A stretch of DNA of 64,000 nucleotides, taken from the NCBI GenBank assembly GCA_008973525.1, contig WACJ01000406.1, forward strand, positions 992,001 through 1,056,000. The letters are read 5' to 3'. The position numbers and the translations under genes are program-made. Positions 49,491 through 60,300 of the stretch are shown piece after piece (the stretch's first letter is position 1; every line of letters starts with the position of its first letter). The notes under the pieces are model-generated. The model was not told the DNA's origin. It searched no databases and saw only the letters and a list, made by a program, of their open reading frames with translations. The DNA comes from Stenopsyche tienmushanensis (lineage: Eukaryota; Arthropoda; Insecta; Trichoptera; Stenopsychidae).

Positions 49491-50936
49491 CCCTTCAACC
49501 CGCTCTACACGTGACCTGAAGCAATAAATCACGTAACTGCACTACTGCGTTTCTTTTCAAATTGGCATTGCAACGCATGCCGAGTACTCGCCAATAGTAT
49601 ATTAAACGTTTACAATGCCCGTCCTTGAATAAAAATTGAAGTCGTTCAAATTCTGCTTTGGAATTATTATGGTGATGATGATTTGGTCCACTTGACAGAA
49701 TATATTTATTTGTGAACTTAATTGAATAACAAAATGACCACATTCAAAACACGATTGGGGACTGCACTGAGCGTTAATTTAATAAAAGGGTATATTTCAA
49801 ACAAAGCCAAACGTACAATATTTGAAAAAATCTGTATTCGTGTATTCAGTCGAAAATAATATATTTTTAATATATTTGTGCATATTTGACAATAATTCTA
49901 AACAGTTCTCGGGATTCAAAATAATGGAATATATCGCCTATGAAAGATGTAGAGGGATCCAAACATAGAAAATGTGTGCTGCACGAACTATCGAAAGCAA
50001 TTTATCAAACAAACGAATAAATATATCCAAATCCGTAATAATCAGAATTCTTGAGCAACAAAAATTTAAGCTTAATTTCTGATATTTTTCCAATTTATAT
50101 ACTTTTAAATATGACTTCAAATTGGAGTATTCATTGTTATTTATTTAATTTGCTACTATAATATTATTTCTTTCGAATACTTATTATCATCAACTGTTAA
50201 ATACATTTGAATAGATAAGACTGGTAATTCCAAAAATATTTAAAGAGTAAAAAGAATGAATAAAATGTCGAATAATTTTTAATACATACAAAAACATTCA
50301 AAAATGTATCACTCGGAGCTGAACCAAAACCGAAATGAAAAATTTACAGTCCAAAGTTCTGCTTTTAAATACTGTAAATTGCCATCAATTGTTGACATGC
50401 AATATTAATTAGGTTTTATTGTCATTAAAAGGTCTTTGATTCTATATGTTATTAATCAGCAATGGAGTAGAAGGAAAATACACCAACCAAACGTCTAAAA
50501 GATGTCCACATTTTAAAATACAAATACAAACGCAATACACTTTAGCACAAATAAAGAAGTACGACATATCGTAAATATGCAAGCGAATAAATAAAATTGC
50601 ATGAATTTGGAGGATGCAAGATTATATACATATTTATTTAGTCGATGGTATGTCTGGAGGTAATCAAATATATCAAACAAAGTATAAAAGACCAATGGAA
50701 AAAAACAAATTGTGGAGAGTAGACAAACGATCTTAGGTTTGAAAATGTTGTTAGAATCATTATTATCTTAAATGCAGGTCGCAAATTGTGGCATTCTAAG
50801 TGAAAATTAGTTAGACATTAATGACGAAATAAGCAAAATCATTGCTAATGATCGTGATATACGAGTAGAACTCGCACTGTTCTTAATGCTAGAGTCAGGC
50901 TATTTCTCGAAAAATATTGCAAAAGTGAAGTACATA
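49491..50936. other. intergenic, AT-rich, nothing supportable
   Basis: Apart from a modestly GC-rich start (49491-49560), this is AT-rich DNA with only short open frames on the minus strand and no recognisable domain or repeat. Confidence 0.5.
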
Positions 50937-51164
50937 CAATGTACTCTCCATTATCCGGGTGCAGATTATCCGTACCTGAAAAATATTTATTAATTATGAA
51001 TATGATTATGAGACTTACACAACAAAACGAATATAATACTAAAAAATAATGTTATGATTAAGGAATCTAATCCCGGATTCCGAGATCCCGGACAGGTGCT
51101 CATGAATCCCGAGATTAGTAAACGTAATCCCGAAAAATTTGGGTGTGAAATTTTTATCTAACAG

Positions 51165-51690
51165 AAATCGTACACCTCACCAGCACGCGAAGGCTACAAA
51201 ATCGAGACATTCCCGCCGAAATCTGGACGCTTGGAAACAGTGGCGTAACTACTAATTGGCAAGCTTAGGCGATGCCTAGGGACAGTAACTATCTAATATA
51301 TGTATACATATATACACTACATATATGTTTTTCAAATAGTTATAAAAACCTTTCCCTACCGGTGATGTATTTACTACACCTCGACTCTAATAATGGGAAT
51401 ATCGATAAGAAATATAATAGATACGGAGTTCAGAATTTTTGTATTCCTCCGTAATATAATTACGAATCACATCAAAGTATTATAGTGTATAAGTATTCAT
51501 CTGCAGCGACGGAAATAAATAATTTGTCGGGAAATCGGGAATTTTGCCAGTTTTAGTCCGTGTCTCAGCAGAAAGGAATTGTATCAGTCACATTGATAGT
51601 TTAATACGAAAATGGGGGCTCAAGCGGTCATCAACTCGAACTAGCATTTAAATATATAACGACGATACCTCCAACGAGTGTGGAGGCTGA
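51165..51690 (+). repeat. hAT-derived inverted segment, left copy
   Basis: The reverse complement of 54046-54605 matches here over most of its length. Landmarks are TCGTACACCTCACCAGCACG, CAGTGGCGTAACTACTAATT, TACCGGTGATGTATTTACTA, CTGCAGCGACGGAAATAAAT and GTCTCAGCAGAAAGGAATTG. The two copies face each other across about 2.35 kb. Confidence 0.85.
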
Positions 51691-51802
51691 GCGTGCATTT
51701 TCAGCAGCAGCTTGCCTGGCTTCCAAAATCAGATCCAGACTAAATGACGAAACACTCGATGCTTTAATGTTACTTCGGGCATATTTTCAAAATTATGTTT
51801 GA
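51640..51802 (+). pseudogene. hAT transposase C-terminal dimerisation fragment
   Basis: The plus strand reads LELAFKYITTIPPTSVEAER, then AFSAAACLASKIRSRLNDE and LDALMLLRAYF before a stop at about 51802. This is the hAT C-terminal dimerisation region, recognised by its P-x-(S/T)-x-x-x-E-R-x-F-S-x-x block and following R-x-x-(L/M) helices. Only this end of the transposase remains in this copy; upstream codons are broken by stops. Confidence 0.9.
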
Positions 51803-51968
51803 ATTTTTTAGTGTTTTATTTATCTGTTTTTGAATTGTATTTTTATCTTTTTCTAAAATAAATAAAATTCTTTCGATTTCAATTTTTTTTTAAATATTAA
51901 ACAAATTGACTTATTAGTAATTTTTGATCAAATTTATCAAATTAGCCCGGATAATCGAGAGTCTACTG

Positions 51969-53254
51969 TATTTTAGTTAAATTGATCCGATATCATTTAA
52001 GCTACGTCACCGAAAATTGCTATGTTGGGTTTAGAAAGGTACTCTATACTCTATATATCGCGATCCCTCGCTTAGCACGGTTTCGCTTTAGCACGATTTT
52101 CATTTCGCCGATTTAAGTTTTATTGAATTTTTAAAATTAATCTTGCATTGTATAGCCGTAGTGTAAGGGAACGCCCGTCCACCTTATGCGATAGACGCAG
52201 CGACGAACGAGTTAATCGGATAATAAAATCAGGGTTTTGAACCAGAACCAAACCGAAAACTAGAAAAACCATTATTTTTGTCGATACGAAAATCGGGTCT
52301 GAACCGGTTTACTTCAGTTGATTTTTGTGTTGATATAATATGTGACCTTTACCATCATTATGCAAAATTTGTGTGATTATATTCATCTGATAATACTGTA
52401 AGCTTTACTCTTTGTTCATCCTGTTGATTAATGTATTAATTAATTTAAGAACAATTGTCCTGTTAAATCAATGCATGTGTCGTTTGTGTTTGATTGTGTA
52501 TTCGTTAGAACGCTCGAAAGATACAAAAATATATAAATGTTTAGGTCAATCGTAAGATCATAGTACTTATTGATAAGCGTTTATAAATAGCCCTAAATAT
52601 CAGACTTTCACCGATACACAAAAAAATTAAAGACAACAACACGAGTTTATAAACAATGTTTATTGAAATATTAAATAATATTTGTCGTCTACGTGATTAT
52701 CTTAAATTCTAGATTTATAGGTCGTTTTTTTTTTTCAATTTAAAATACATATAACAGTTTTTCATATTTTCAGCATATCTCTTATTGCATCATGACTAAT
52801 TCTCTTCCACTGCTTCTTGCTGTGAAACACAATGCAACACCAAAAAGTCTTTGGTTGGCTCTTAGACTTTTGGTTTTTCTCTTCCACCATCCTTATGGTA
52901 TTAGCCAAAAACATAATTTCGTTGACTACATGCTAACAGGTACTGTCTCAAACCCTCCAAAGACTGTCGAAATGCTGGTTGTTTGAGCGACTCGATAATT
53001 GGATCAGACGAGTTTTTTAACTGCACGTATTTCAAGGAACATTGTCATCTCTCAAGGAAAATGGAAAAAAGACGAATAAGTGGGAAAGAAACAAATCTAA
53101 CTAATTCCATCAGACACTGTAAAAACGGGGATATGTATCGAATCGAGTCCCGATATAAAATTAAGAACGATTCGACATCTAAAATATTGATTGTTCCAGG
53201 CCTCGTATTTTCACTCAGTCATTTCAGACAGTTTTTTACAATTTGTTTTGGTCT
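51969..53254. other. intergenic
   Basis: Mostly AT-rich. At 52065-52125 CGATCCCTCGCTTAGCACGG and GTTTCGCTTTAGCACG resemble a pogo-type terminus ('CCCTCGCTTAACGCGG') without a visible partner. Plus-strand frames at 52792-53354 (64 and 123 codons) have no recognisable domain and are not called. Confidence 0.4.
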
Positions 53255-53400
53255 TTATACAGGATGTTTTACACATGGATCAATAAATTTTGTTTGTAGG
53301 TTGGTAGGGCTTGCCCGAAGACCGAGCGAGCCACTGAATAGGGCACATCCCTAGACAAATAAATCTAGTGGTGTCAGATCTGGAGACTAGGTATCGTAAC
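53255..53400 (-). repeat. transposon end with one and a half 65-bp transposase-derived units
   Basis: ATACAGGATGTTTTACA at about 53259 resembles the TACAGGGTGTTTTA terminus of insect Tc1/mariner-like elements. It is followed by GAGCGAGCCACTGAATAGGG and TCTAGTGGTGTCAGATCTGG, the same sequence as the 65-bp units at 2466-2650. On the minus strand it encodes a WLARS stretch. This supports a transposon origin for the 65-bp unit. Confidence 0.7.
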
Positions 53401-54045
53401 CAAAGATCCCCTAACACCTGTATAAGATGGTCGTTAAGCGAGGTACAGATCACTTGGTTTACGCTGCGCAGGCTTTTAAGAAGAAAGACTTGCGATCGGT
53501 CCACGATTGAGCTGTTTATTAGTATTTAAAATTCCTGTCCAATCGATAATGATTAGCTCTGCCATGGTACCGTATGATCATCATTTGACCTTGACCTCTC
53601 TTCATGCAAGAATTTTTTATTCATACTGGCGGCTATTGAATCCATAAAATATGTACCGGCCATTGATTGTATGTTGCAATTCGATATGTGGTCGGGCATC
53701 GAGCTTTCCTGTTTTTTGAGAATTTTCGCGATGAAGAGAGCAGGAAGGTTCGTTCCCGAGGATAACGGTACATGACAATGCCACTCTCGCATATCAATGC
53801 ATACGTGGAGACGAGTATTCCGGCGACACAACAATCGCCGATGCATTCATTTATTAACACTCAGGGCCCCGCTCAATTCGATGATTTTTTATACCGGCCT
53901 TTACAAAATGTTAATAACTTTTTTATTATTCTTACCAACTTAATAAAATAAAAAGTCTTATAAAGCGTATAGTATATTACATGAATATTTCAAACAAATG
54001 ATTCAAAAATAAATCTATAAAGTGGAAAAAAACGAAAATGTATTC
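53401..54045. other. intergenic, unidentified open frames
   Basis: Slightly GC-richer than its surroundings, with overlapping minus-strand frames at 53553-53846 and 53633-53860. No domain is recognisable, and the two frames compete for the same bases. Not called as a gene. Confidence 0.35.
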
Positions 54046-54605
54046 ATCACGCTCAGCCTCCTCACTCGTTGGAGATATCGTCATGACATATTTAAATGCT
54101 AGTTCGAATTGATGACCGCTTGAGCCCCTATTTTCGTATAACACCATCAATGTGACTGATACAATTCCTTTCTGCTGAGACACGGACTAAAACTCGCAAA
54201 ATTCCCGATTTCCCGATAAATTATTTATTTCCGTCGCTGCAAATGAATACTTATATACTATAATACCTTGATGTGATTCGTAATTATATTATGGAGGAAT
54301 ACAAAAATTCTAAACCCCGTATCTATTATATTTCATATCGATATTCCCATTATTAGAGTCGAGGTGTAGTAAATACATCACCGGTAGGGAAATGTTAATA
54401 GAACAATTTGAAAAACATATATGTACGCTATATATGTATATATAGATTAGATAGTTACTGCCCCTAGGCGTCGCCTAAGCTCACCAATTAGTAGTTACAC
54501 CACTGTTTCCAAGCGTCCAGATTTCGGCGGGAATGTATCGATTTAGTAGGCTTTATCGTGCTGGTGAGGTGTACGATTTCTGTTCTCCATTAGAAATAAC
54601 GTAGA
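54046..54605 (-). pseudogene. hAT-derived inverted segment, right copy
   Basis: Minus-strand counterpart of 51165-51690. It encodes QQKGIVSVTLMVLYENRG, GHQFELAFKYVMTI and PTSEEAERDE, after which similarity to the left copy ends (the F-S-A-A-A continuation is missing). An inner CAGTGGTGTAACTAC end (about 54506 on the minus strand) corresponds to the one in the left copy. Confidence 0.8.
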
Positions 54606-54639
54606 ATCAGACGCATGATGCCATCACTACTTGAAGGCA

Positions 54640-55620
54640 TCATGCAGCTACCAATTGCGAACCTGCGATGATGCAGCATATGCATCACCGGTCACGAAAG
54701 TTTTAAGCACTATATGTTAACAGCCTGTGAATACATTTTGGGAAAAAAGACTCTCCAAAAATTGAATCTCATTCCCATGTCTGCTCGTACTATCAAGACA
54801 TTGAAAATCAGATAATAAAAATGGTGAAAAACTCTACTGATATTACAAACAAAACACTCTTACTCTGTTTTGTCAGGTTTGAGTATGAACAACAGTTACA
54901 TGAAGAACAACTTTGTTCGTTTAATTTGCTGAATAGAACAATCAACTCGGAGATGTTTAATACACTTGATAATCATTTCCTGAAAAACGAAATTGAATAG
55001 AAAAAAAACTATTGCGATATACACAGATAATCTTTCAGGAGTTGTTCTAAATGTGAAAAAAGTCGGTCACCCATACATTTTATCTACCCATTGCAGGTGA
55101 GATGGCTGTCAAGGGGCAGAATACTGATCCGACATTTCGTCTTGCGAGAAGAAGTTAAATTATTTTTCCAACGACAAAATAATCCAAAACTTCAAAAATT
55201 GTTATCTGACGTTGAATGGCTTGCAAAGCGTTTTTGAAGAATATATAAGGGAGAATGATGTCAACTATCAAGTGCTACTGGTTCAAAAGCACTTGGAATC
55301 GCTCACAGATTATATTGCTTATTATAATATTATCCCAAATATGAAGATCCTAGACGTGGTAATTTGTGGATAATAGATCCGTTGGGATCGAACATTCAAG
55401 ATACTAATTTATGCATGACGCTAAAAGAAAGCCTCGTCGATCTTTTTATCTGATAACACTCTCAAAGCCAAATTTCATTTATCCCTATCAAGACTTCAAT
55501 TTTGACTTTCTATAAAAAGTTTTTAGTGAAGATCCCTTTGCTTAGTGAAGAGGCGATGAAAATTTCAATCCATTTCCATCTCCACAACAAATTTTATCAT
55601 TTCAAATATCTAGGAACCGT
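54640..55620 (+). pseudogene. decayed hAT transposase, ZBED5/SCAND3-like group
   Basis: Through many stops and frameshifts the plus strand retains blocks in the right order: FWEKRLSKN, then LIPMSARTIK, then KKTIAIYTDNLSGVVLNVKK, then LSLSRLQF and SEEAMKI. In ZBED5/SCAND3-type hAT proteins these match the 'LPLSxxTIxRRI' entry, the 'CTDGAxAMxG' catalytic Asp block and the C-terminal 'FWxxxxxxYPxLSxxAxxxLLPF' region. Beyond it, GGTTACCGATCGCT at about 55738 may be an element end. Non-functional. Confidence 0.65.
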
Positions 55621-56189
55621 TCCATCACATTAAATTTAAAAGCTTTTATAATTTAATTATAATTGATTTTATTTTATGAACCATATATAATATTTAATCA
55701 ACCGGTCACCGTATTTAGTGGTTTGTGAGCCTAAAAAGGTTACCGATCGCTATTATATAGCATATAAAACCTTGCCGATTCAAACCTAGGCTCAAGGATG
55801 TTCAATGCTCAAAGAATAGTACAAGCACCAAAAGAACAACAAGCAGACTGCCTCGGGGAAGGATCTGTCCTTGAGGAAGAATATCACTTTGCAACGATAA
55901 CAATATTGTCTGTCCAAAGATGAAATTGTATTGTTTTCATATTTTGTACAGGTCTTTCAATAGGGACGCTCGAAATTTGTTAAGTTATAACAGCTATGTT
56001 GTTAAAGCAACATCTGTCAAATTTAATATAAATTATTTAGTAGTATATGGCAAATCATCATGGATGATTATAGTGTTGAACAACGTGTGTAAATCATGAA
56101 ACCTTATAAAGCTTAAGTTTTATGTTTGAAGAAGCTACGTTGTGTAGTATTTCAACAAAAAACATGGAGATCTTCCACAGACCCGAGCT
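55621..56189. other. intergenic tail of the hAT relic
   Basis: AT-rich; it includes GTGGTTTGTGAGCCTAAAAA-type sequence near 55720, which looks like an eroded transposon terminus. I see no gene. Confidence 0.4.
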
Positions 56190-56330
56190 GTTTATCATTG
56201 TGTCCAGCCGGTCCGCTTTTCGGATCGGATGTAATCGGACGCCATACCCGTACATGTCTACAGAACGATTACGAACTCTCATTACAAAACGAGATTGTCC
56301 GAAGAGGTCCCAATGTTCGAGTGATAACGA
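56190..56330 (+). repeat. dispersed repeat family 3, intergenic copy
   Basis: Inverted relative to the copy in the IFT172 intron at 38690-38830, with GGTCCGCTTTTCGGATCGGA, TGTCTACAGAACGATTACGA and ACTCTCATTACAAAACGAGA conserved. The 74- and 93-codon plus-strand frames across it arise from the repeat. Confidence 0.75.
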
Positions 56331-57332
56331 AGAAAGGAAGGATTAGGCAACCTAATATATATTATAAAAACGGACAGAGCCAATCAGTGTTGATTCATGT
56401 AAAGTAGAATGGTCCAATAAAATAAAAGCTATGTGCAACTCTCGATTAGGTTGTATTCTGTGCTCCAAAATCAGTTGCGCCCATAGCACGCGTCTACTTT
56501 GCTACCCTCTTGTTACGGCCCTGTCAACAGGACGGTACTGCGTGTCACACAACGCATGCCTTGATAGACATTCCACACGAGCGATTTGAGGGCATGGTTA
56601 TCTCGCACGGTGGTTGCATGAAGTGGCTACTGTGATCGTGCGATTTAACAATGTTCCAACCAGCGTTCGCCCCTGCCGGGCGTTAACCGCCTGCGAATAT
56701 TTCCGCGGCGCCGCGGGACCGGGTCTCCGAGTGTTAAAATCGGTGCGTTTGCATTTTTTTTTCTCGACAAATCGTTTGGCATTCGGATGTAGTTCGCGGA
56801 GCATATTGAACAATTGTACGAGTAAAATTGCCATTCGAAATCCGGTTATATAATGTTCGTATTTTTTGCGAACTTCTTTGTTTTATAGAATGCTTTTTTG
56901 TTGACGATTAGATAAAAAATGTTGCAAAGCAAAGGTGAGGCCGGTACACATTCAGGTACGGCCATCCAGTCTCTCTGCGCCCGGCGAAGAACGCGCTCGC
57001 CTCTCCATTTTCTTCGTCCTGTCCATTTTCCACAAGAAAACGGAACAGTTTCGATTCGGAGAGACGCCATCGGCGATCGGCAGCGTTGTTTCGTCAGTCG
57101 AAGAAGACATCAGCGTGTTGATTTGTTTTCTTCTTTGATTCTTGAAGAGCCCCGGGCGACTGCTTCGAATGGACTACGATAGCTGCGAGTGATATAAATA
57201 TTTTGAACTGCGCTCTCTTCGGACATTTCCCATCCATTCTTCGAGCGTAGACGTTGTCTTTTCGCGAAGGCCAGCCAAATTGCATTTTTTAAAACAACCA
57301 CGATCCCAAAAACAACCAAAAATCAATCTAAA
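56331..57332. promoter_or_regulatory. GC-rich upstream region / 5' UTR of the membrane-protein gene
   Basis: From about 56560 to 57290 the DNA is markedly richer in G+C and CpG than its surroundings, with GGCGCCGCGGGACCGGGTC at about 56708. It ends just before the ATG at 57333. The position argues for a promoter plus 5' UTR. Overlapping open frames on both strands (60-87 codons) are judged incidental. No TATA box or defined start site could be assigned. Confidence 0.5.
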
Positions 57333-60300
57333 ATGGCTCGTCTATTCACCACCGCGCTGTTCTGCCAGATCGAGTTGACGACCTTCGCCGTCGCAGTTCT
57401 ACTATCATTATGCACAGGTGAGATAAATTTTCATTTTTATTTTGGACAAACTCTCAGCATTATCTTATCGAGACACATCTGATACGACCGAGCGACGATG
57501 CACCCATTAAAACCTGATATTTTCAAATCTTAATTAATTCACCGATTCAAAAAAAAATCTAATTTATCGCGAGCAATTCGTCCTTCGACCCGCTTATTAT
57601 TAGCGGAAATCGAATTAACAACAGTAATTTTGTCATGACCCAAAGCCCAAAGGGTCCACAACAACAAAGACGCGTTTGTTATGTCCTCATTATGCAAGAA
57701 CTCTTTGTATTGCACGATATATTTTTGCGAACGGAATCAATGCCATCGCAGACGTTATTCATATGCAAAAAACCATTGCACGGACGCGATATTATTCCGC
57801 GGCGCTTGCGAATGTTTCACGTCCGCATATAACCTAAATAATAGACGTTGATTGAAAGGGGAAAACGAAAAAATACTCGGTTTCTTCACGCCACGTATAT
57901 TTAAATCCGACAATCATATAGCAACTCAGATACGTCTCCACGAGAGCATGACGCTATTTTATACATCACAATATTACCACAGCTACAATTTATAAAATAT
58001 AATAATCAATTTAATTCAGTTTAATTATAACAATACAACAGAAATTGCGGTTAAATAACAATAAAAACAATCGCAACGACGATAATCAACATCTATACAG
58101 GATATGTTTATAAAAATGAAAATTATAAATTGATTTCGAATCAAATCATATTTGACAGATGGACGTTCGATGTATGCATTTATCGCTTGGGAGATTCGCG
58201 AACGCGCCCAATAAAAAATATTTTTGCTTTTAAATGCGAACGCGCCAAAATTTGACGTTTCGATCGATACAAACGATTGCTTTCGTCGGCGATTCAATGC
58301 CACAATTAGATCCGTTATTCGAATAGAATGCAAGTCTGAATATTCGCACACGCTATTTCATTGCGCATTTTTGTGGGAATTGCCAATTACGGATTAAATA
58401 TCTAGATCTACTATTGTTCATGGAATTACATAGCAAACGTGATTGACGTCATGCAATTTATGTCGTTTTCATTTCAGGGATATCTAATTTCCGAGGAAAA
58501 CGTGATTCACACGTTGTGATCTTCAAATGCATGAATTAATCATTATCGATATTCACGTAAGAGGTTATATCAGATCGGGGTTGCCAGATCAATCCTTCCC
58601 ACAAATATATAAATAAAAATGTATACATTTTTATAATGGCAACCCCACATCAAACAATTAATTAAGCATGCATGATCGAAAAGCTATAAAGTTATACATT
58701 TTTGAATGTGGGTATAATAAAAATCGAAAGGCCGGTTAACCTTCTATCGATATTCAATAAGTCGCCTAGACTTTGTTTAAACAAGACCTGCTTCTGAGAA
58801 GAAGCGGATATTAATAAAGCGCACACATTCAGGTATTTAAACATAACATGTCCATTTAAAAAACGTAAACGGCTTAGAAACGAATTCAATAAAATAATTA
58901 CGTCATTCGATCGGGTCGAGGAATTTAATTTAAAATACATAAACTCATCACTCGGCCACAATTGGAAGCAATGCAATCGATTTATCGTGACTCTTATCGC
59001 AATTTGTAAATCAATTACCGATACGTAATACGTGAATTGTCATTGGAATTAAATCGATACCTAGTTTTTTATTGAAGGCGATATAAATATTTTATTTGAA
59101 TGTCTTAAAATAAAAAATATCGTTCATGATCATTTTAATCGGTATTTTATTTTGTTCGTGTGCTCCTTTCACAAAAATATATAATTTTATAGACGATGAC
59201 GACGATCATGTCGAACGCGAATTTGGTACATGAAATCCGCTAATGGCGCAAATGCGATTTTAATTAAATGCATTTCTATAGCGCTTATTGTATTGGTAAT
59301 TGACCGGAATTGATATCCAAATTATTGTTACTTTTGTTGCGGCAGTACGGATGTAACGACAATAAATAAAATGCTCTCCGCGAATGGACTCGATGATGCT
59401 ATGAACTTCATCATTTTTTTGTTTGTACATTTGTTAACCTTGAGGTCAATCATTAGTGTCACGACAGGTTAACTAGTGTCGACTTTCTTAAAGGTTCGTG
59501 ATGATGACCAATAATCATGTTACATGCTATATAAAAATGTTGCTTTTACAACATCATGATGAATTTAAATTAGGATAAATGTCGATTATTGTATTTTTTT
59601 ATACAAATTTAAGATCATTGTTTTACTATGTATCATTATTTTTGTGCATAATGCTGGTTAAATAAATTAAGTCTAGAATTAATAAAAAAAAGGGGGATAT
59701 TTTGACATTTCGAATTACCGCATAACCATTTCTCCCTTACAGAGACGATTCAAATTCTATTTCGTTAAGAACAAAAACGAAGAACCGCTATCAGCGTATG
59801 TGGTCTTCTTCCTCATTACGAAAACAATTCTGCGCTCATTACATTACCTTAAATGGAAGGAAGAAAGTGAGCTTGTTTTGTCCGTCAAATTTTGAAGCGG
59901 ACGCTACATTAACTCACATAACGAATACGTCGAAAAACAGGATGTGATCTTCGTTTAATTATATTGACATCATTCTTTGTATTATAATTTCTCAAATGCT
60001 TAAAAATTCACTTTTGCAAATAGAACGGATATATTTAGAATATCGTTAATTTTTAAATAAAGCTCATGCGATATTAAATGTATTTATACATCGTAATTTT
60101 AATTAAATATAAAACGTATTTTTTCAAGGCCCATATGATAAAATTGAATTGATATTCGTGTGTTTATTCTCGTTTTGATTTTTTTTAAATCTCATTAAAT
60201 GGACTCAAAAAACGTGCTTAAGGCCAAATAAATTAAGTATTGCTCAAATTTTTTGGTCTTGATTTAGCGCCAACTTCACGCGACTTGTCAAAATAAGCAA

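Larger units (their letters stand above)
50937..51968. mobile_element. pogo/Tigger-type element carrying hAT-derived sequence
   Basis: The left terminus CAATGTACTCTCCATTATCC and the right terminus (reverse complement) CAGTAGACTCTCGATTATCC are matching inverted repeats, each flanked by TA (50935-50936 and 51969-51970). This fits the pogo/Tigger 'CAGTAGACTCTCG(A/T)TTATCCG' terminus. The interior contains a C-terminal hAT transposase piece (51640-51802) and an inner CAGTGGCGTAACTAC end at about 51237. The simplest reading is a pogo-type element into which hAT DNA inserted; a hAT element with similar ends cannot be excluded. Confidence 0.65.
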
